From: Dyella_B sp035503745
GTDB taxonomy: Bacteria; Pseudomonadota; Gammaproteobacteria; Xanthomonadales; Rhodanobacteraceae
Direction: 5' to 3'
Assembly: GCF_035503745.1 (NCBI RefSeq)
Contig: NZ_DATJTC010000022.1
Coordinates: forward strand, 15,659-79,658
Length of the DNA: 64,000 bases
Numbering within the stretch: the stretch's first letter is position 1; every line of letters starts with the position of its first letter. Shown here in pieces: positions 1 to 8,172 of this stretch. The translations under genes and the position numbers were made by a program. The notes below the pieces were generated by a model that ran no database searches, had not been told where the DNA came from, and saw only the letters and a list, made by a program, of their open reading frames with translations.

Positions 1-216
1 GCGCAGCTGGCCTTGTGCGTAGACACCGCGCGCCGCGCGCAACAGGCAGGTTTGGCCGTCAATGCCGGACACGACCTGAGCCAGGCCAATCTCGGCACCT
101 TGCGCGTGGCCATTCCGGGTTTGGCGGAAGTGTCGATCGGGCATGCCCTGATCGGCGAGGCGCTTTATGAAGGGCTCGCCAACACGGTTCGCCATTACCT
201 GCAGATCCTGCGCTGA
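1..216 (+). CDS. pdxJ: Pyridoxine 5'-phosphate synthase PdxJ, C-terminal fragment
   Basis: The frame is already open at base 1, so the N-terminal part lies outside the window. The visible 71 residues end the beta/alpha barrel of PdxJ, which condenses 1-deoxyxylulose 5-phosphate with 3-amino-2-oxopropyl phosphate in vitamin B6 synthesis. Recognisable family segments are VNAGHDL (phosphate and active-site loop) and VSIGHALIGEAL near the end, followed by the usual Ala/Gly-rich last helix. It converges on the exbD genes and ends about 50 bases before a perfect bidirectional terminator. A Xanthomonas-like tonB neighbourhood fits this gene. Confidence 0.9.
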   Translation, partial: AQLALCVDTARRAQQAGLAVNAGHDLSQANLGTLRVAIPGLAEVSIGHALIGEALYEGLANTVRHYLQILR

Positions 217-269
217 CCGGTCCTTTCCATTTGGACGGCTATACGGATAGGCGCTGCCGGCCGGCAAAC

Positions 270-297
270 AAAAACCCCCGCTTGCGCGGGGGTTTTT
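270..297. terminator. Bidirectional rho-independent terminator
   Basis: A perfect 12-bp stem (AAAAACCCCCGC / GCGGGGGTTTTT) has a TTGC loop. Because the stem begins with A5 and ends with T5, it gives a GC-rich hairpin plus U-tract on both strands. It sits between the convergent pdxJ (+) and exbD2 (-), so it can end transcription from both sides. Confidence 0.9.
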
Positions 298-349
298 GCG
301 GGTAGCGCCGGGTGGCGATTGAATTGCTCCGGTTCAATCGCCGCCTTTA

Positions 350-769
350 TTACTGACCATTGCTGTCGGTGAAGCCGATCTTGTTCAGGCCGTAGCTCTT
401 CGCATCGGCAAGCACGCGGGCGACCACCTGGTAAGGCACTTCGTCGGCCGCATCGATCTGCAATTCCGGCTGATCGGCATCCGCCTTGGTCGCGATCACG
501 GCGATCTGCGTCTTCAGCTGGGCCTCGTCCACCGGCGTGTCGTTCCAGTAGAACGCACCGGACTGGTCGATCTTCAGATGCACCGGCTCGGGCGGATTCG
601 ACGGCGGAATCACGTTCGGGTTCGGTTGCGGCAGGTCGATCTTGATCTTGTGGGTCATGATCGGCGCCGTGATCATGAAGATGATCAGCAGCACCAACAT
701 CACGTCGACGAGCGGCGTAACGTTGATGTCGGCCATCGGGCCTTTGCCACTTCCACTACTGAATGCCAT
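350..769 (-). CDS. exbD: Biopolymer transport protein ExbD (second copy, ExbD2)
   Basis: A 139-residue inner-membrane protein with one transmembrane segment at about residues 20-40 and a periplasmic domain. The segment INVTPLVDVMLVLLIIFM carries the Asp that takes part in proton movement in ExbD/TolR proteins. It would work with ExbB to power TonB. It lies 6 bases after the first exbD copy and is the last gene of tonB-exbB-exbD1-exbD2. The two ExbDs are nearly the same through the membrane segment but differ in the periplasmic domain. In Xanthomonas campestris a second ExbD is known in the same position and is not needed for iron uptake; whether that holds here is unknown. Confidence 0.93.
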   Translation of the reverse strand: MAFSSGSGKGPMADINVTPLVDVMLVLLIIFMITAPIMTHKIKIDLPQPNPNVIPPSNPPEPVHLKIDQSGAFYWNDTPVDEAQLKTQIAVIATKADADQPELQIDAADEVPYQVVARVLADAKSYGLNKIGFTDSNGQ

Positions 770-775
770 GGCTCG

Positions 776-1198
776 TCACTCCTTGCCGGTCGTCATGAAA
801 CCGACGTGGACCATGCCCGAATCCTTGGCTTCACCCAGCACCTTGCGGACCGTCTTGAATTCGGTGTCCTTGGCGGCGCGAATCTGCAGCTCAGGCTGCG
901 GAGTCATCGACGCATAGACCACGAACTTCGCTTTCAACTCGCTATCGCTGAGCGACTGCTGGCTGTCGTTGAGGTACATACTGCCATCGTCCTTGATGGC
1001 CAGATCAATCGGCTCGACCTTGGGCGCCTCGTCGGCGGTCTTGGGGTTGGCCGTCGGCAGCTTCACCGTAATCCGGTGCGACATCAGGGGTGCCGTGATC
1101 ATGAAGATGATCAGTAGCACCAACATCACGTCGACGAGCGGCGTGACGTTGATTTCCGACATCGGCGAGCCGGATTCGTTTCCGGAACTCATCGCCAT
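776..1198 (-). CDS. exbD: Biopolymer transport protein ExbD (first copy, ExbD1)
   Basis: A 140-residue ExbD/TolR family protein: short cytoplasmic N-terminus, one membrane helix at about 22-42 with the conserved Asp in TPLVDVMLVLLIIFMITAP, then a periplasmic domain. It forms the proton channel complex with ExbB and passes energy to TonB for transport through outer-membrane receptors. It starts 11 bases after the exbB stop and is followed at once by a second exbD, so the four genes look like one transcript. The sequence is intact and of normal length. Confidence 0.95.
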   Translation of the reverse strand: MAMSSGNESGSPMSEINVTPLVDVMLVLLIIFMITAPLMSHRITVKLPTANPKTADEAPKVEPIDLAIKDDGSMYLNDSQQSLSDSELKAKFVVYASMTPQPELQIRAAKDTEFKTVRKVLGEAKDSGMVHVGFMTTGKE

Positions 1199-1209
1199 GG
1201 GTCAATCCC

Positions 1210-1986
1210 TCACTTTTGGCTCGGAGCGGTGCCTTCGACACGAGCGCCGGTCGCGAAGAAGTCGTGCAGGTCGTGCGCGAATTCGTCGAAGCGAGCGTAG
1301 GTCAGGCGGTTCGAACGGGTGAAGAAGTTGTAGGCGAGCACGGCCGGGATAGCGGTGAACAGACCGAACGCGGTCATGATCAGCGCTTCACCCACGGGGC
1401 CGGCCACCGCTTCCATCGACGCGTTACCGGAGGCGGCGATGCGGATCAGCGCACCGTAAATACCCCACACGGTACCGAGCAGACCGACGAACGGAGCGGA
1501 CGAACCGACCGTGGCGAGCAGGGTCATGCCGCCTTCCATGCGCAGGCTTTCGCGAGCGACGGCCTGGCGCAGGGCGCGGTCGATGAATTCCGAGCGGCTC
1601 AGCGATTCGGCGAGGCGGCCACCGCCGGCCGAAGCCTGCTGGTGGTGAGCCACCGCGGAAGCGGCGTCGAGGGCGATCTTGGAGAAGGGTTCGCCCTTGG
1701 GCTGGGCTTCCAGCTCACGGATGGCGTCCTGGGTCGAGTTATTCGACCAGAAGCCGTTGATCACGCCGTCGGCACGACCGCGCACCATTTGGTTGCGGAT
1801 GGCGTTGGCGATGATGAAGTACCAGGAGGAGAAGGACATCACCACCAGTACCACGAACACCGTCCACCCCAGAAAATCGAAGTTGTGGAGCAGGTCGTGG
1901 AAACCCATTTGTTGCATCGCCATTGCGTTGGCGTTGCCACCCAGAGCCGGAGCGGCATTGGACGGAGCAGGAGTCTGTTGGAACAT
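1210..1986 (-). CDS. exbB: Biopolymer transport protein ExbB (MotA/TolQ/ExbB channel)
   Basis: A 258-residue integral membrane protein of the MotA/TolQ/ExbB family. Three hydrophobic helices are visible at about residues 38-58, 155-178 and 195-220. The signature stretch from LLATVGSSAPFVGLLGTVWG through EALIMTAFGLFTAIPAVLAYN is the part that builds the channel around ExbD. The N-terminus is extended by about 30 residues with a Pro/Ala-rich, Met-rich start, as in xanthomonad homologues. It lies 47 bases downstream of tonB and 11 bases before exbD1. Role: proton-motive-force conversion for TonB-dependent receptors. Confidence 0.95.
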   Translation of the reverse strand: MFQQTPAPSNAAPALGGNANAMAMQQMGFHDLLHNFDFLGWTVFVVLVVMSFSSWYFIIANAIRNQMVRGRADGVINGFWSNNSTQDAIRELEAQPKGEPFSKIALDAASAVAHHQQASAGGGRLAESLSRSEFIDRALRQAVARESLRMEGGMTLLATVGSSAPFVGLLGTVWGIYGALIRIAASGNASMEAVAGPVGEALIMTAFGLFTAIPAVLAYNFFTRSNRLTYARFDEFAHDLHDFFATGARVEGTAPSQK

Positions 1987-2033
1987 AAACGCTACCCTTG
2001 GAAGTCAAGCGTGAACTGTAACTGTAATTGGTA

Positions 2034-2693
2034 TTACAGCTGATTGAGATTGAAGTTGACGGGTACGCGAACGTAACCCTCAATCTTCTGGCCATTTTTG
2101 ATTTCAGGATTGAAACGCCACTTTTGCGCCGTTTCAACCGCTGCACGGTCAAGCTCGCGGTAGCCGCTGGACTGTTCGACCTTGATGTCCTTGGGCGTAC
2201 CGTCGACAGACACCAGGATCAACAGCGTAACCGTGCCCTCATGCCGCTGGCGAATGGCCTGGGGCGGGTACCTGGGCGTAATGCGGCTGTTGTAGCTGAT
2301 GTCTTGCGCTGCCTGGATATCCTGCGGCGGTGCCGGCGGCGCGGGTGGCGCGGGCGGCGGCGACGGCGCTGGATTGGTGGACTGCTCCGTCACAGCCGGC
2401 GGCGGTGCCGGCGGCGGCGGCGTCGGCGGCGGGATCACCTGCTTGATGATCTTCGGCGGCGGCTGCTTGGGCGGCTCCGGCGGCGGCGGCGGCGGGGGAG
2501 GAGGCGGCGGCGGGGGTTCGATGAAGTTCACCTGCACGATCTTTTCTTTCTGAACTTCCGCCGTTTTCGGGGGCGCCATTGGCGCGATCAGTATCAGGAA
2601 AGCAAACGCATGCAGCGCAATGGCTACCGCCAGCGCCCATGTGCGCCCCCAACTGAACGGCTTTACGCCGGTGTCTTCGTTACTTGAGGCCAT
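2034..2693 (-). CDS. tonB: Energy transducer TonB
   Basis: A 219-residue TonB with an N-terminal membrane anchor at about residues 15-35, a long Pro-rich periplasmic linker (about 55-125) and a C-terminal TonB domain. That domain contains YPPQAIRQRHEGTVTLLILVS and the typical SSGYRELDRAA..KWRF end. TonB links the ExbB/ExbD proton channel to outer-membrane receptors for siderophores, vitamin B12 or sugars. The linker includes one uninterrupted run of 13 prolines, encoded by a GC-rich triplet-like tract at about 2478-2518. It heads the operon tonB-exbB-exbD1-exbD2. No clear Fur box was seen in the 208 bases upstream. Confidence 0.95.
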   Translation of the reverse strand: MASSNEDTGVKPFSWGRTWALAVAIALHAFAFLILIAPMAPPKTAEVQKEKIVQVNFIEPPPPPPPPPPPPPEPPKQPPPKIIKQVIPPPTPPPPAPPPAVTEQSTNPAPSPPPAPPAPPAPPQDIQAAQDISYNSRITPRYPPQAIRQRHEGTVTLLILVSVDGTPKDIKVEQSSGYRELDRAAVETAQKWRFNPEIKNGQKIEGYVRVPVNFNLNQL

Positions 2694-2901
2694 CTGTCGC
2701 TTTCAATCAGGAGCTAGTCAATCGAGTGACGTGGTCGCAGCACCCAGCGGCAAAGCCGTTCCCAAGAGGGTGACATTTGCCACTGGACAATGCGGGAAAA
2801 GTCCAACGGTACAACAGCACATGGCGTTTGTATAGCGTTTTCAGGGCGGATTTATGGCCGCCTAGAAGGCCGCGAAACGACAAACGCCACGTGTTCTTAC
2901 A

Positions 2902-4200
2902 TCAATTACCCACACCGGCTTTTTGCAGCCAGGCCTTGGCCTGGGCCGCGGTTTCCGGATCCTTCTCTGCATCGAGCATGGCGGTCGCGGCACCTGCCTT
3001 GTCCTTCAAGCCGATATTGGCCTGGGCCAGATCCATGTAGGCCCGTCCCTTGTGCTGCACACCTTTGTTGATGCCTTGCTGGATAAGCTGCTTGGCATCG
3101 GTGTAGTTGTTGTTTTCCAACTGGGCGAGGCCGGCCTTGACGTAGATCTCGCCGGTCTTGGCATCAGGTATCGCTTTCTTGTACGCGGCGATGGCAGTGT
3201 CGTAGTCACCGCCGTTGAAGGCGGCATCGCCGAGCAGTTCGTTGCTCTCGGCATCGTCGGGCACGACACCCTTGCTGATGCCTTCCTTCAATACGGCAAT
3301 GGCCTTGTCCGAATCAGGCTTGGGATCGTCGGCCTGCTGCGCGGCCATCATGTGGAGCTTGGCCAGGATCACGTATTCCTGCTTGTCTTTGAGCAGGCCT
3401 TGCGTGCGGCCTTTCTCCAGCAGGCTCATGGCCTCGGGATACTTCTGGGTCTGCACGAGCAGGTTGACGTTGTTCTCGAACGCCACCGGGTTGCTGCTGT
3501 CGGTGCTGAGCTGCTTCTGTGCAATCTGCGTGGCCAGATCCTTCTGCCCCGTGGCGTTGTACGACTGCAGCAGCACCTCATCCCAATTGGGTTCGGACTT
3601 GCCGCCGTTCATCGCCTGGGCTTGCTTGATCTGCGCGATAGCCTCGGGATATTTCTTCAGGCCGTAATACGCTTCGCCTTCCCAACCGTGCGAGTCGACG
3701 TTGTCGCTGTGACCGTCTGCGCGCCATTTTTCCAGCGTATCGATCGTCTGCTGAAACTGCTGGTTGACCAGGTAGAAGTTGGCCAGCTGCAGTTCCATCT
3801 GGAAGTAGTCGTCGTTGTCCAGCGAATCGAGCGCGAGCGCGCGCTGGATCATGTCCGTGGCGGTCTTCACGTCGTTGTTCTTGGCATGCGCGAAGGCCAA
3901 TCCCTGGAGCGCCTTGGCCTGGGCGTACTTGCTTTTGCTGGAGTCGATCAGAGGCTGCAGCAGCGGCGTGGCCTTGGCCAGGTCGCCGGCGTTCGCCGCG
4001 GTGAGACCTTCCTGCAGGGCTTTGGCTTCCTTGGCGTTGGTGAGGTCGTTCTTGGGCGCCTTGCGCGTCGCATTCGGGTACAGCGTCGCGGCTTTCTGAT
4101 CGCCGGAGGAGGACGAATGGTCGCTCGCTAGCGCCGGAGTGCTCGCCAACATCAGCGCGAATGCAGCGCCGGCCAGCATCTTCAGGGAAGCGTTTGTCAT
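2902..4200 (-). CDS. Exported tetratricopeptide-repeat protein
   Basis: A 432-residue protein with a cleavable signal peptide (KMLAGAAFALMLASTPALAS) followed by many helical TPR-type repeats with AxxxLQ, AxAxGLA and AIAxYKKAI elements. I chose the ATG at 4200, not the longer frame from 4239, because GAGG lies 6 bases upstream and the signal peptide begins there. TPR proteins act as protein-protein scaffolds; the partner cannot be read from sequence. It stands alone, 208 bases downstream of nothing co-directional, between tonB and gyrB. Lys/Asp/Gln-rich composition suggests a soluble periplasmic protein. Confidence 0.85.
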   Translation of the reverse strand: MTNASLKMLAGAAFALMLASTPALASDHSSSSGDQKAATLYPNATRKAPKNDLTNAKEAKALQEGLTAANAGDLAKATPLLQPLIDSSKSKYAQAKALQGLAFAHAKNNDVKTATDMIQRALALDSLDNDDYFQMELQLANFYLVNQQFQQTIDTLEKWRADGHSDNVDSHGWEGEAYYGLKKYPEAIAQIKQAQAMNGGKSEPNWDEVLLQSYNATGQKDLATQIAQKQLSTDSSNPVAFENNVNLLVQTQKYPEAMSLLEKGRTQGLLKDKQEYVILAKLHMMAAQQADDPKPDSDKAIAVLKEGISKGVVPDDAESNELLGDAAFNGGDYDTAIAAYKKAIPDAKTGEIYVKAGLAQLENNNYTDAKQLIQQGINKGVQHKGRAYMDLAQANIGLKDKAGAATAMLDAEKDPETAAQAKAWLQKAGVGN

Positions 4201-4515
4201 AGCGTTCCTCAAAATGGAGGGGAGTCGGATTTCACGCACAAGCTGTGCGGGGGATCACTGAGATTAACCTGAGGTGATACCTGATAACAAGTCGCAATGC
4301 CGCATGAAAGGCATTTTTAAATCAAAGGCTTATGGTACCCGGGCCATACGCGGGCGCATTTTTTGCGGCTGGAGACGGATATGACAGGCATAAGTCATGT
4401 CTGGCCGGTGTGAAGGAGCGCTGTACGGCTTGTACCTTTGCACTAACGCATTAACACACTAGTTTGGCCGGTCACGCGTGCGGCGCGCGCTATCCGCACG
4501 CCGCACTTGCGGGTG

Positions 4516-6930
4516 TTACACGTCCAGGTTGGCCACTTTAAGCGCGTTTGCTTCGATGAAGTCGCGCCGCGGTTCCACCGCCTCGCCCATCAGCATGGAG
4601 AACATCTGATCGGCCGCGATCGCGTCTTCGATGCCTACCTGCAACATGCGGCGCGTGTCCGGATTGACGGTGGTTTCCCATAGCTGCTCCGGGTTCATTT
4701 CACCCAGGCCCTTGAAGCGCTGGATGGTGCGGCCCTTCTTCGCCTCGTCGAGCAACCAGCCGCGCACGTCGGCAAAACGCAGGACGCCGCGCGAACCGTT
4801 GCCCCGGCGGACCACGGCACTGGGCTGGATCAAGCCGGCCAGCTGTTGGCTTATGTTGAGGATCGGGCGGAATTCAGAGCTGCTGAAGAACGTTTGCGGT
4901 AGCAGCCAGGTGTGATTGAGGCCATGCTGGTCGCGTATGACTTCGATCGCCGCCGTCTGGTCGCCCTGGGCCGGACGCAGGGCCAGGCGGTAGCGCGGCT
5001 TGCCCAGGCCGCTGCTGGCAAGGTTCTTGGCCACGCCATCCAGCCAGGTTTGCATGGCGGCGGCGTCCTGCCAATGACGGGCTTCCAGCGGCGCGTGCTC
5101 GACCATCGCGGTAAGTACGTTGGCATCGAAGCGATGTCCCAGGCGCTCGATCTGATCCAATGCGAGCTGGTAATCGCGCAGCAGCTTTTCGAGGGCCTCG
5201 CCGGTAATGGGCGGGGCGTCGGGACTGTAGGCCAGTTCGGCGTTGTCCACCGCGTTGGAGATCAGGTAGGCGTTGAGCGCCGCATCGTCTTTCAGGTAAA
5301 GCTCTTGCTTGCCCTGCTTGAGTTTGTACAGCGGCGGCAGGCCGATGTAGACATGGCCGCGCTCGATCAGCTCGGGCATCTGGCGATAGAAGAACGTGAG
5401 CAGCAGCGTGCGGATGTGCGAGCCGTCCACGTCCGCGTCGGTCATGATGATGATGTGGTGATAGCGCAGCTTGTCGGGGTTGTAATCCTCTTTGCCGATG
5501 CCGGTACCCAGGGCCGTGATCAGCGTGCCGACTTCGGCGGAGGACAGCATTTTGTCGAAGCGCGCTTTCTCGACGTTGAGGATCTTGCCCTTTAGCGGCA
5601 GCACCGCCTGGGTCTTGCGATTTCGGCCCTGCTTGGCCGAGCCGCCGGCGGAGTCACCCTCGACCAGGAACAGTTCGCACAGCGAGGGATCTTTTTCCTG
5701 GCAATCGGCCAGCTTGCCCGGCAGGCCGGCGATGTCGAGCGCGCCCTTGCGGCGGGTCATTTCGCGTGCTTTACGGGCCGCTTCGCGCGCGCGCGCGGCG
5801 TCCACCACCTTGACGGCAATGGCCTTGGCTTCGTTGGGATGCTCAAGCAGGAACTCGCCGAGCTTTTCGTAGACCACCTGCTCCACCACCGTCTTGACCT
5901 CGGACGAAACGAGCTTGTCCTTGGTCTGCGAGGAGAACTTCGGATCGGGCACCTTCACCGACAGCACCGCGATCAGGCCTTCGCGCATGTCATCGCCCGA
6001 CAGCGTGACCTTGGCGTTCTTGGCCAAGCCTTCCTTCTCGATGTAGGCCTGCAGCGCGCGTGTCAGTGCCGCGCGAAACCCGGTCAGGTGCGTGCCGCCG
6101 TCGCGCTGCGGAATGTTGTTGGTGAAGCAGAACATCGTCTCCTGGTAGGAGTCGGTCCATTGCATCGCAAGTTCCACGGTGATGCTGTCTTGCTGGGCGC
6201 TTAGACTGATCACGTTGGGGTGCAGCGCCGTCTTCAGCTGGGCCAGATGCTGCACGAACGAGCGGATGCCGCCTTCGTACGCAAACGTGTCGTGCCGCCC
6301 TTCCCCGCGCTCATCGTACAGTTCGATGGTGACGCCGGAATTGGGGAAGGCCAGCTCGCGCAGGCGCTTGGCCAGCACGTCGTAATGGAATTCGATGTGG
6401 GTGAAGGTCTGCGGGCTGGGCAGAAAGCGCACGGTGGTGCCGCGCTTGTCCGACGGACCTACCATTTTCACCGGGTACTGCGGCTCGCCCAGCGAATATT
6501 CCTGCTGGTATTCGTGGCCGTCGCGATGGATGGTCAGCCACAGGCGTTCGCTAAGCGCATTGACCACCGACACGCCCACGCCGTGCAGGCCGCCGGACAC
6601 CTTGTACGAGTTCGCGTCGAACTTGCCGCCCGCGTGCAGCACGGTCATCACCACTTCCGCGGTGGAACGGCCCTCTTCCGGATGCATATCCACCGGGATA
6701 CCGCGGCCGTTATCGATCACGCTGACGGAGCCATCGTCGTGGATGGTCACGATCACGCGGTCGCAATAGCCGGCTAGCGCCTCGTCGATGGAGTTATCAA
6801 CGACTTCGAACACCATGTGGTGGAGTCCGGTGCCATCGTCGGTATCGCCGATGTACATCCCGGGGCGCTTGCGCACCGCTTCCAGTCCCTTGAGTACCTT
6901 GATGCTGTTCGAATCGTAGGATGCGTTCAT
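4516..6930 (-). CDS. gyrB: DNA gyrase subunit B
   Basis: An 804-residue GyrB, the length of the E. coli enzyme. The GHKL ATPase domain shows EVVDNSIDEA, the DNGRGIP loop and GGLHGVGVSVVNALS. The TOPRIM domain shows LVEGDSAGGSAKQGR and DADVDGSHIRTLLLTF. The large insertion in the TOPRIM domain typical of gammaproteobacteria is present. The C-terminus ends with FKGLGEMNPEQLWETT and a short tail. With GyrA it introduces negative supercoils. The ATG at 6930 was chosen over upstream in-frame starts because it gives the family N-terminus (MNASYDSNSI). It lies 72 bases after recF in the origin cluster. Confidence 0.98.
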   Translation of the reverse strand: MNASYDSNSIKVLKGLEAVRKRPGMYIGDTDDGTGLHHMVFEVVDNSIDEALAGYCDRVIVTIHDDGSVSVIDNGRGIPVDMHPEEGRSTAEVVMTVLHAGGKFDANSYKVSGGLHGVGVSVVNALSERLWLTIHRDGHEYQQEYSLGEPQYPVKMVGPSDKRGTTVRFLPSPQTFTHIEFHYDVLAKRLRELAFPNSGVTIELYDERGEGRHDTFAYEGGIRSFVQHLAQLKTALHPNVISLSAQQDSITVELAMQWTDSYQETMFCFTNNIPQRDGGTHLTGFRAALTRALQAYIEKEGLAKNAKVTLSGDDMREGLIAVLSVKVPDPKFSSQTKDKLVSSEVKTVVEQVVYEKLGEFLLEHPNEAKAIAVKVVDAARAREAARKAREMTRRKGALDIAGLPGKLADCQEKDPSLCELFLVEGDSAGGSAKQGRNRKTQAVLPLKGKILNVEKARFDKMLSSAEVGTLITALGTGIGKEDYNPDKLRYHHIIIMTDADVDGSHIRTLLLTFFYRQMPELIERGHVYIGLPPLYKLKQGKQELYLKDDAALNAYLISNAVDNAELAYSPDAPPITGEALEKLLRDYQLALDQIERLGHRFDANVLTAMVEHAPLEARHWQDAAAMQTWLDGVAKNLASSGLGKPRYRLALRPAQGDQTAAIEVIRDQHGLNHTWLLPQTFFSSSEFRPILNISQQLAGLIQPSAVVRRGNGSRGVLRFADVRGWLLDEAKKGRTIQRFKGLGEMNPEQLWETTVNPDTRRMLQVGIEDAIAADQMFSMLMGEAVEPRRDFIEANALKVANLDV

Positions 6931-7002
6931 GCAGTAACCATTTTCGACGCCATGAACCGCCCGGATGGCGCCAGGAAAGCCGGGACGGATGCAACCCTGC
7001 AA

Positions 7003-8082
7003 TTATAGCAGGGCCGTCAATCGGCCCTGTTCCACGTGGAACACTTTGGGCTGGGTTTGGCGCAGGAGCATGGGGATCTCGGTACCGGTAATGAGCACCT
7101 GCGCCGGGACAGCCTGAAGGCGCTCAATCACCGCGGCCTGATGCGACAGATCCAGCTCGGACGCCAAATCATCCAGGCATACGACCGGCCACTCGCCGCG
7201 CCGCTCGGCATCCAGCCTGGCCTGGGCCAGCAGGCAGACCATCGCCACCAGTTTCTCCTGCCCTCGCGAAAGGTGCTCGCGCTGTGGCGCCTGATCGAAG
7301 GAGAGGGACCAATCGGCACGATGAGGGCCCGCCGAAGTATGCCCCTTGGCAAGATCGCGCCGGCGCTGGTTAGCCAGCGTCCAGGCGAGGTCTTCGTCGT
7401 CCGGCCAGCCGGGCTTGTAACGCAGCTCCAGGCCACCCAATTCGGGTAGCAGAGCGGCGGCCAGCTCGCGCAGGTAATTCATCAACCCGGCTATATAAGC
7501 GCGGCGCCACGCATCAATTTGCGCCCCGTTTCGCGCCAGCTCCAGCTCCCAGGGGCCGTACAAGTCGTCATGGGGCCCCTGGTCGGAACGCAGCAAGCTA
7601 TTTCGTTGCTTGAGGGCCCGCTGATAGCGGCGCCACGCGGCGAGGAACTCATGTTCCACGTGGAACACACCCCAATCCAGGAAGCGGCGGCGTTCCTCAG
7701 CGGCCCCGGCGATCAGCGCGTGCGACCCCGGCTCAAAGCAAACCACCGCGCATTCCCGCACCAACTGGCCGATAAGCACGTCCTGCCCCTCAACCCGGGC
7801 ATTCCAACGCGAACCCTCACGCCCCAAACCGAGCCGGACCAACCGACCGTCCTGGCGGCGCAAGGTTGAAAAAATGCTCAAGCCGGCGCTACCACGTTGA
7901 AGCAAGGCCTCCCGCGCCCCGCTGCGAAAGGAGCGTCCATGCGAAAGCAAGAAGGCGGCTTCAAGCACCGAGGTCTTGCCAGCGCCATTCGCCCCGACGA
8001 GCACGTTAAAGCCCGGAGCGAGCTCCAGCGACGCATCGTCGATGCACCGCAGCGCGCGCAGCTGCAAGCGTTCAAACCTCAA
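7003..8082 (-). CDS. recF: DNA replication/repair protein RecF
   Basis: RecF is an SMC-like ATPase that loads RecA at gaps with RecO/RecR. Walker A is GANGAGKTSVLEA near the N-terminus, followed by the family motif LSHGRSFRSG. The C-terminal half has the ABC signature region (SRGQEKLVAMVCLLAQA) and Walker B VVCLDDLASELD. The start is unusual: no ATG fits. A TTG at 8082 has GGAG eight bases upstream and gives MRFERLQLRAL, 359 residues. A TTG at 8097 would add five residues but has no ribosome site. It follows dnaN after a strong hairpin. Confidence 0.93.
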   Translation of the reverse strand: MRFERLQLRALRCIDDASLELAPGFNVLVGANGAGKTSVLEAAFLLSHGRSFRSGAREALLQRGSAGLSIFSTLRRQDGRLVRLGLGREGSRWNARVEGQDVLIGQLVRECAVVCFEPGSHALIAGAAEERRRFLDWGVFHVEHEFLAAWRRYQRALKQRNSLLRSDQGPHDDLYGPWELELARNGAQIDAWRRAYIAGLMNYLRELAAALLPELGGLELRYKPGWPDDEDLAWTLANQRRRDLAKGHTSAGPHRADWSLSFDQAPQREHLSRGQEKLVAMVCLLAQARLDAERRGEWPVVCLDDLASELDLSHQAAVIERLQAVPAQVLITGTEIPMLLRQTQPKVFHVEQGRLTALL

Positions 8083-8104
8083 AAGCGCGTACTCCAAAAC
8101 GACA

Positions 8105-8130
8105 ACGCCGGAGCTTCAAGGCTCCGGCGT
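8105..8130. terminator. Hairpin between dnaN and recF
   Basis: A perfect 10-bp stem, ACGCCGGAGC / GCTCCGGCGT, with a six-base loop (TTCAAG) lies just after the dnaN stop in transcription order. On the minus strand it is followed by TGTCGTTTT, a weak U-rich tail. It may act as a partial terminator or an mRNA 3'-end stabiliser, lowering recF relative to dnaN. It ends about 20 bases before the recF start. Confidence 0.65.
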
Positions 8131-8172
8131 CGCAATAAAAACAGACGAGAGGGTCCAACCCCGTCCGGCCCA

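Noticed and set aside
2923..4131. A 402-codon plus-strand frame across the TPR gene
   Set aside because: It is the mirror of a TPR protein with a signal peptide and ribosome site on the minus strand.
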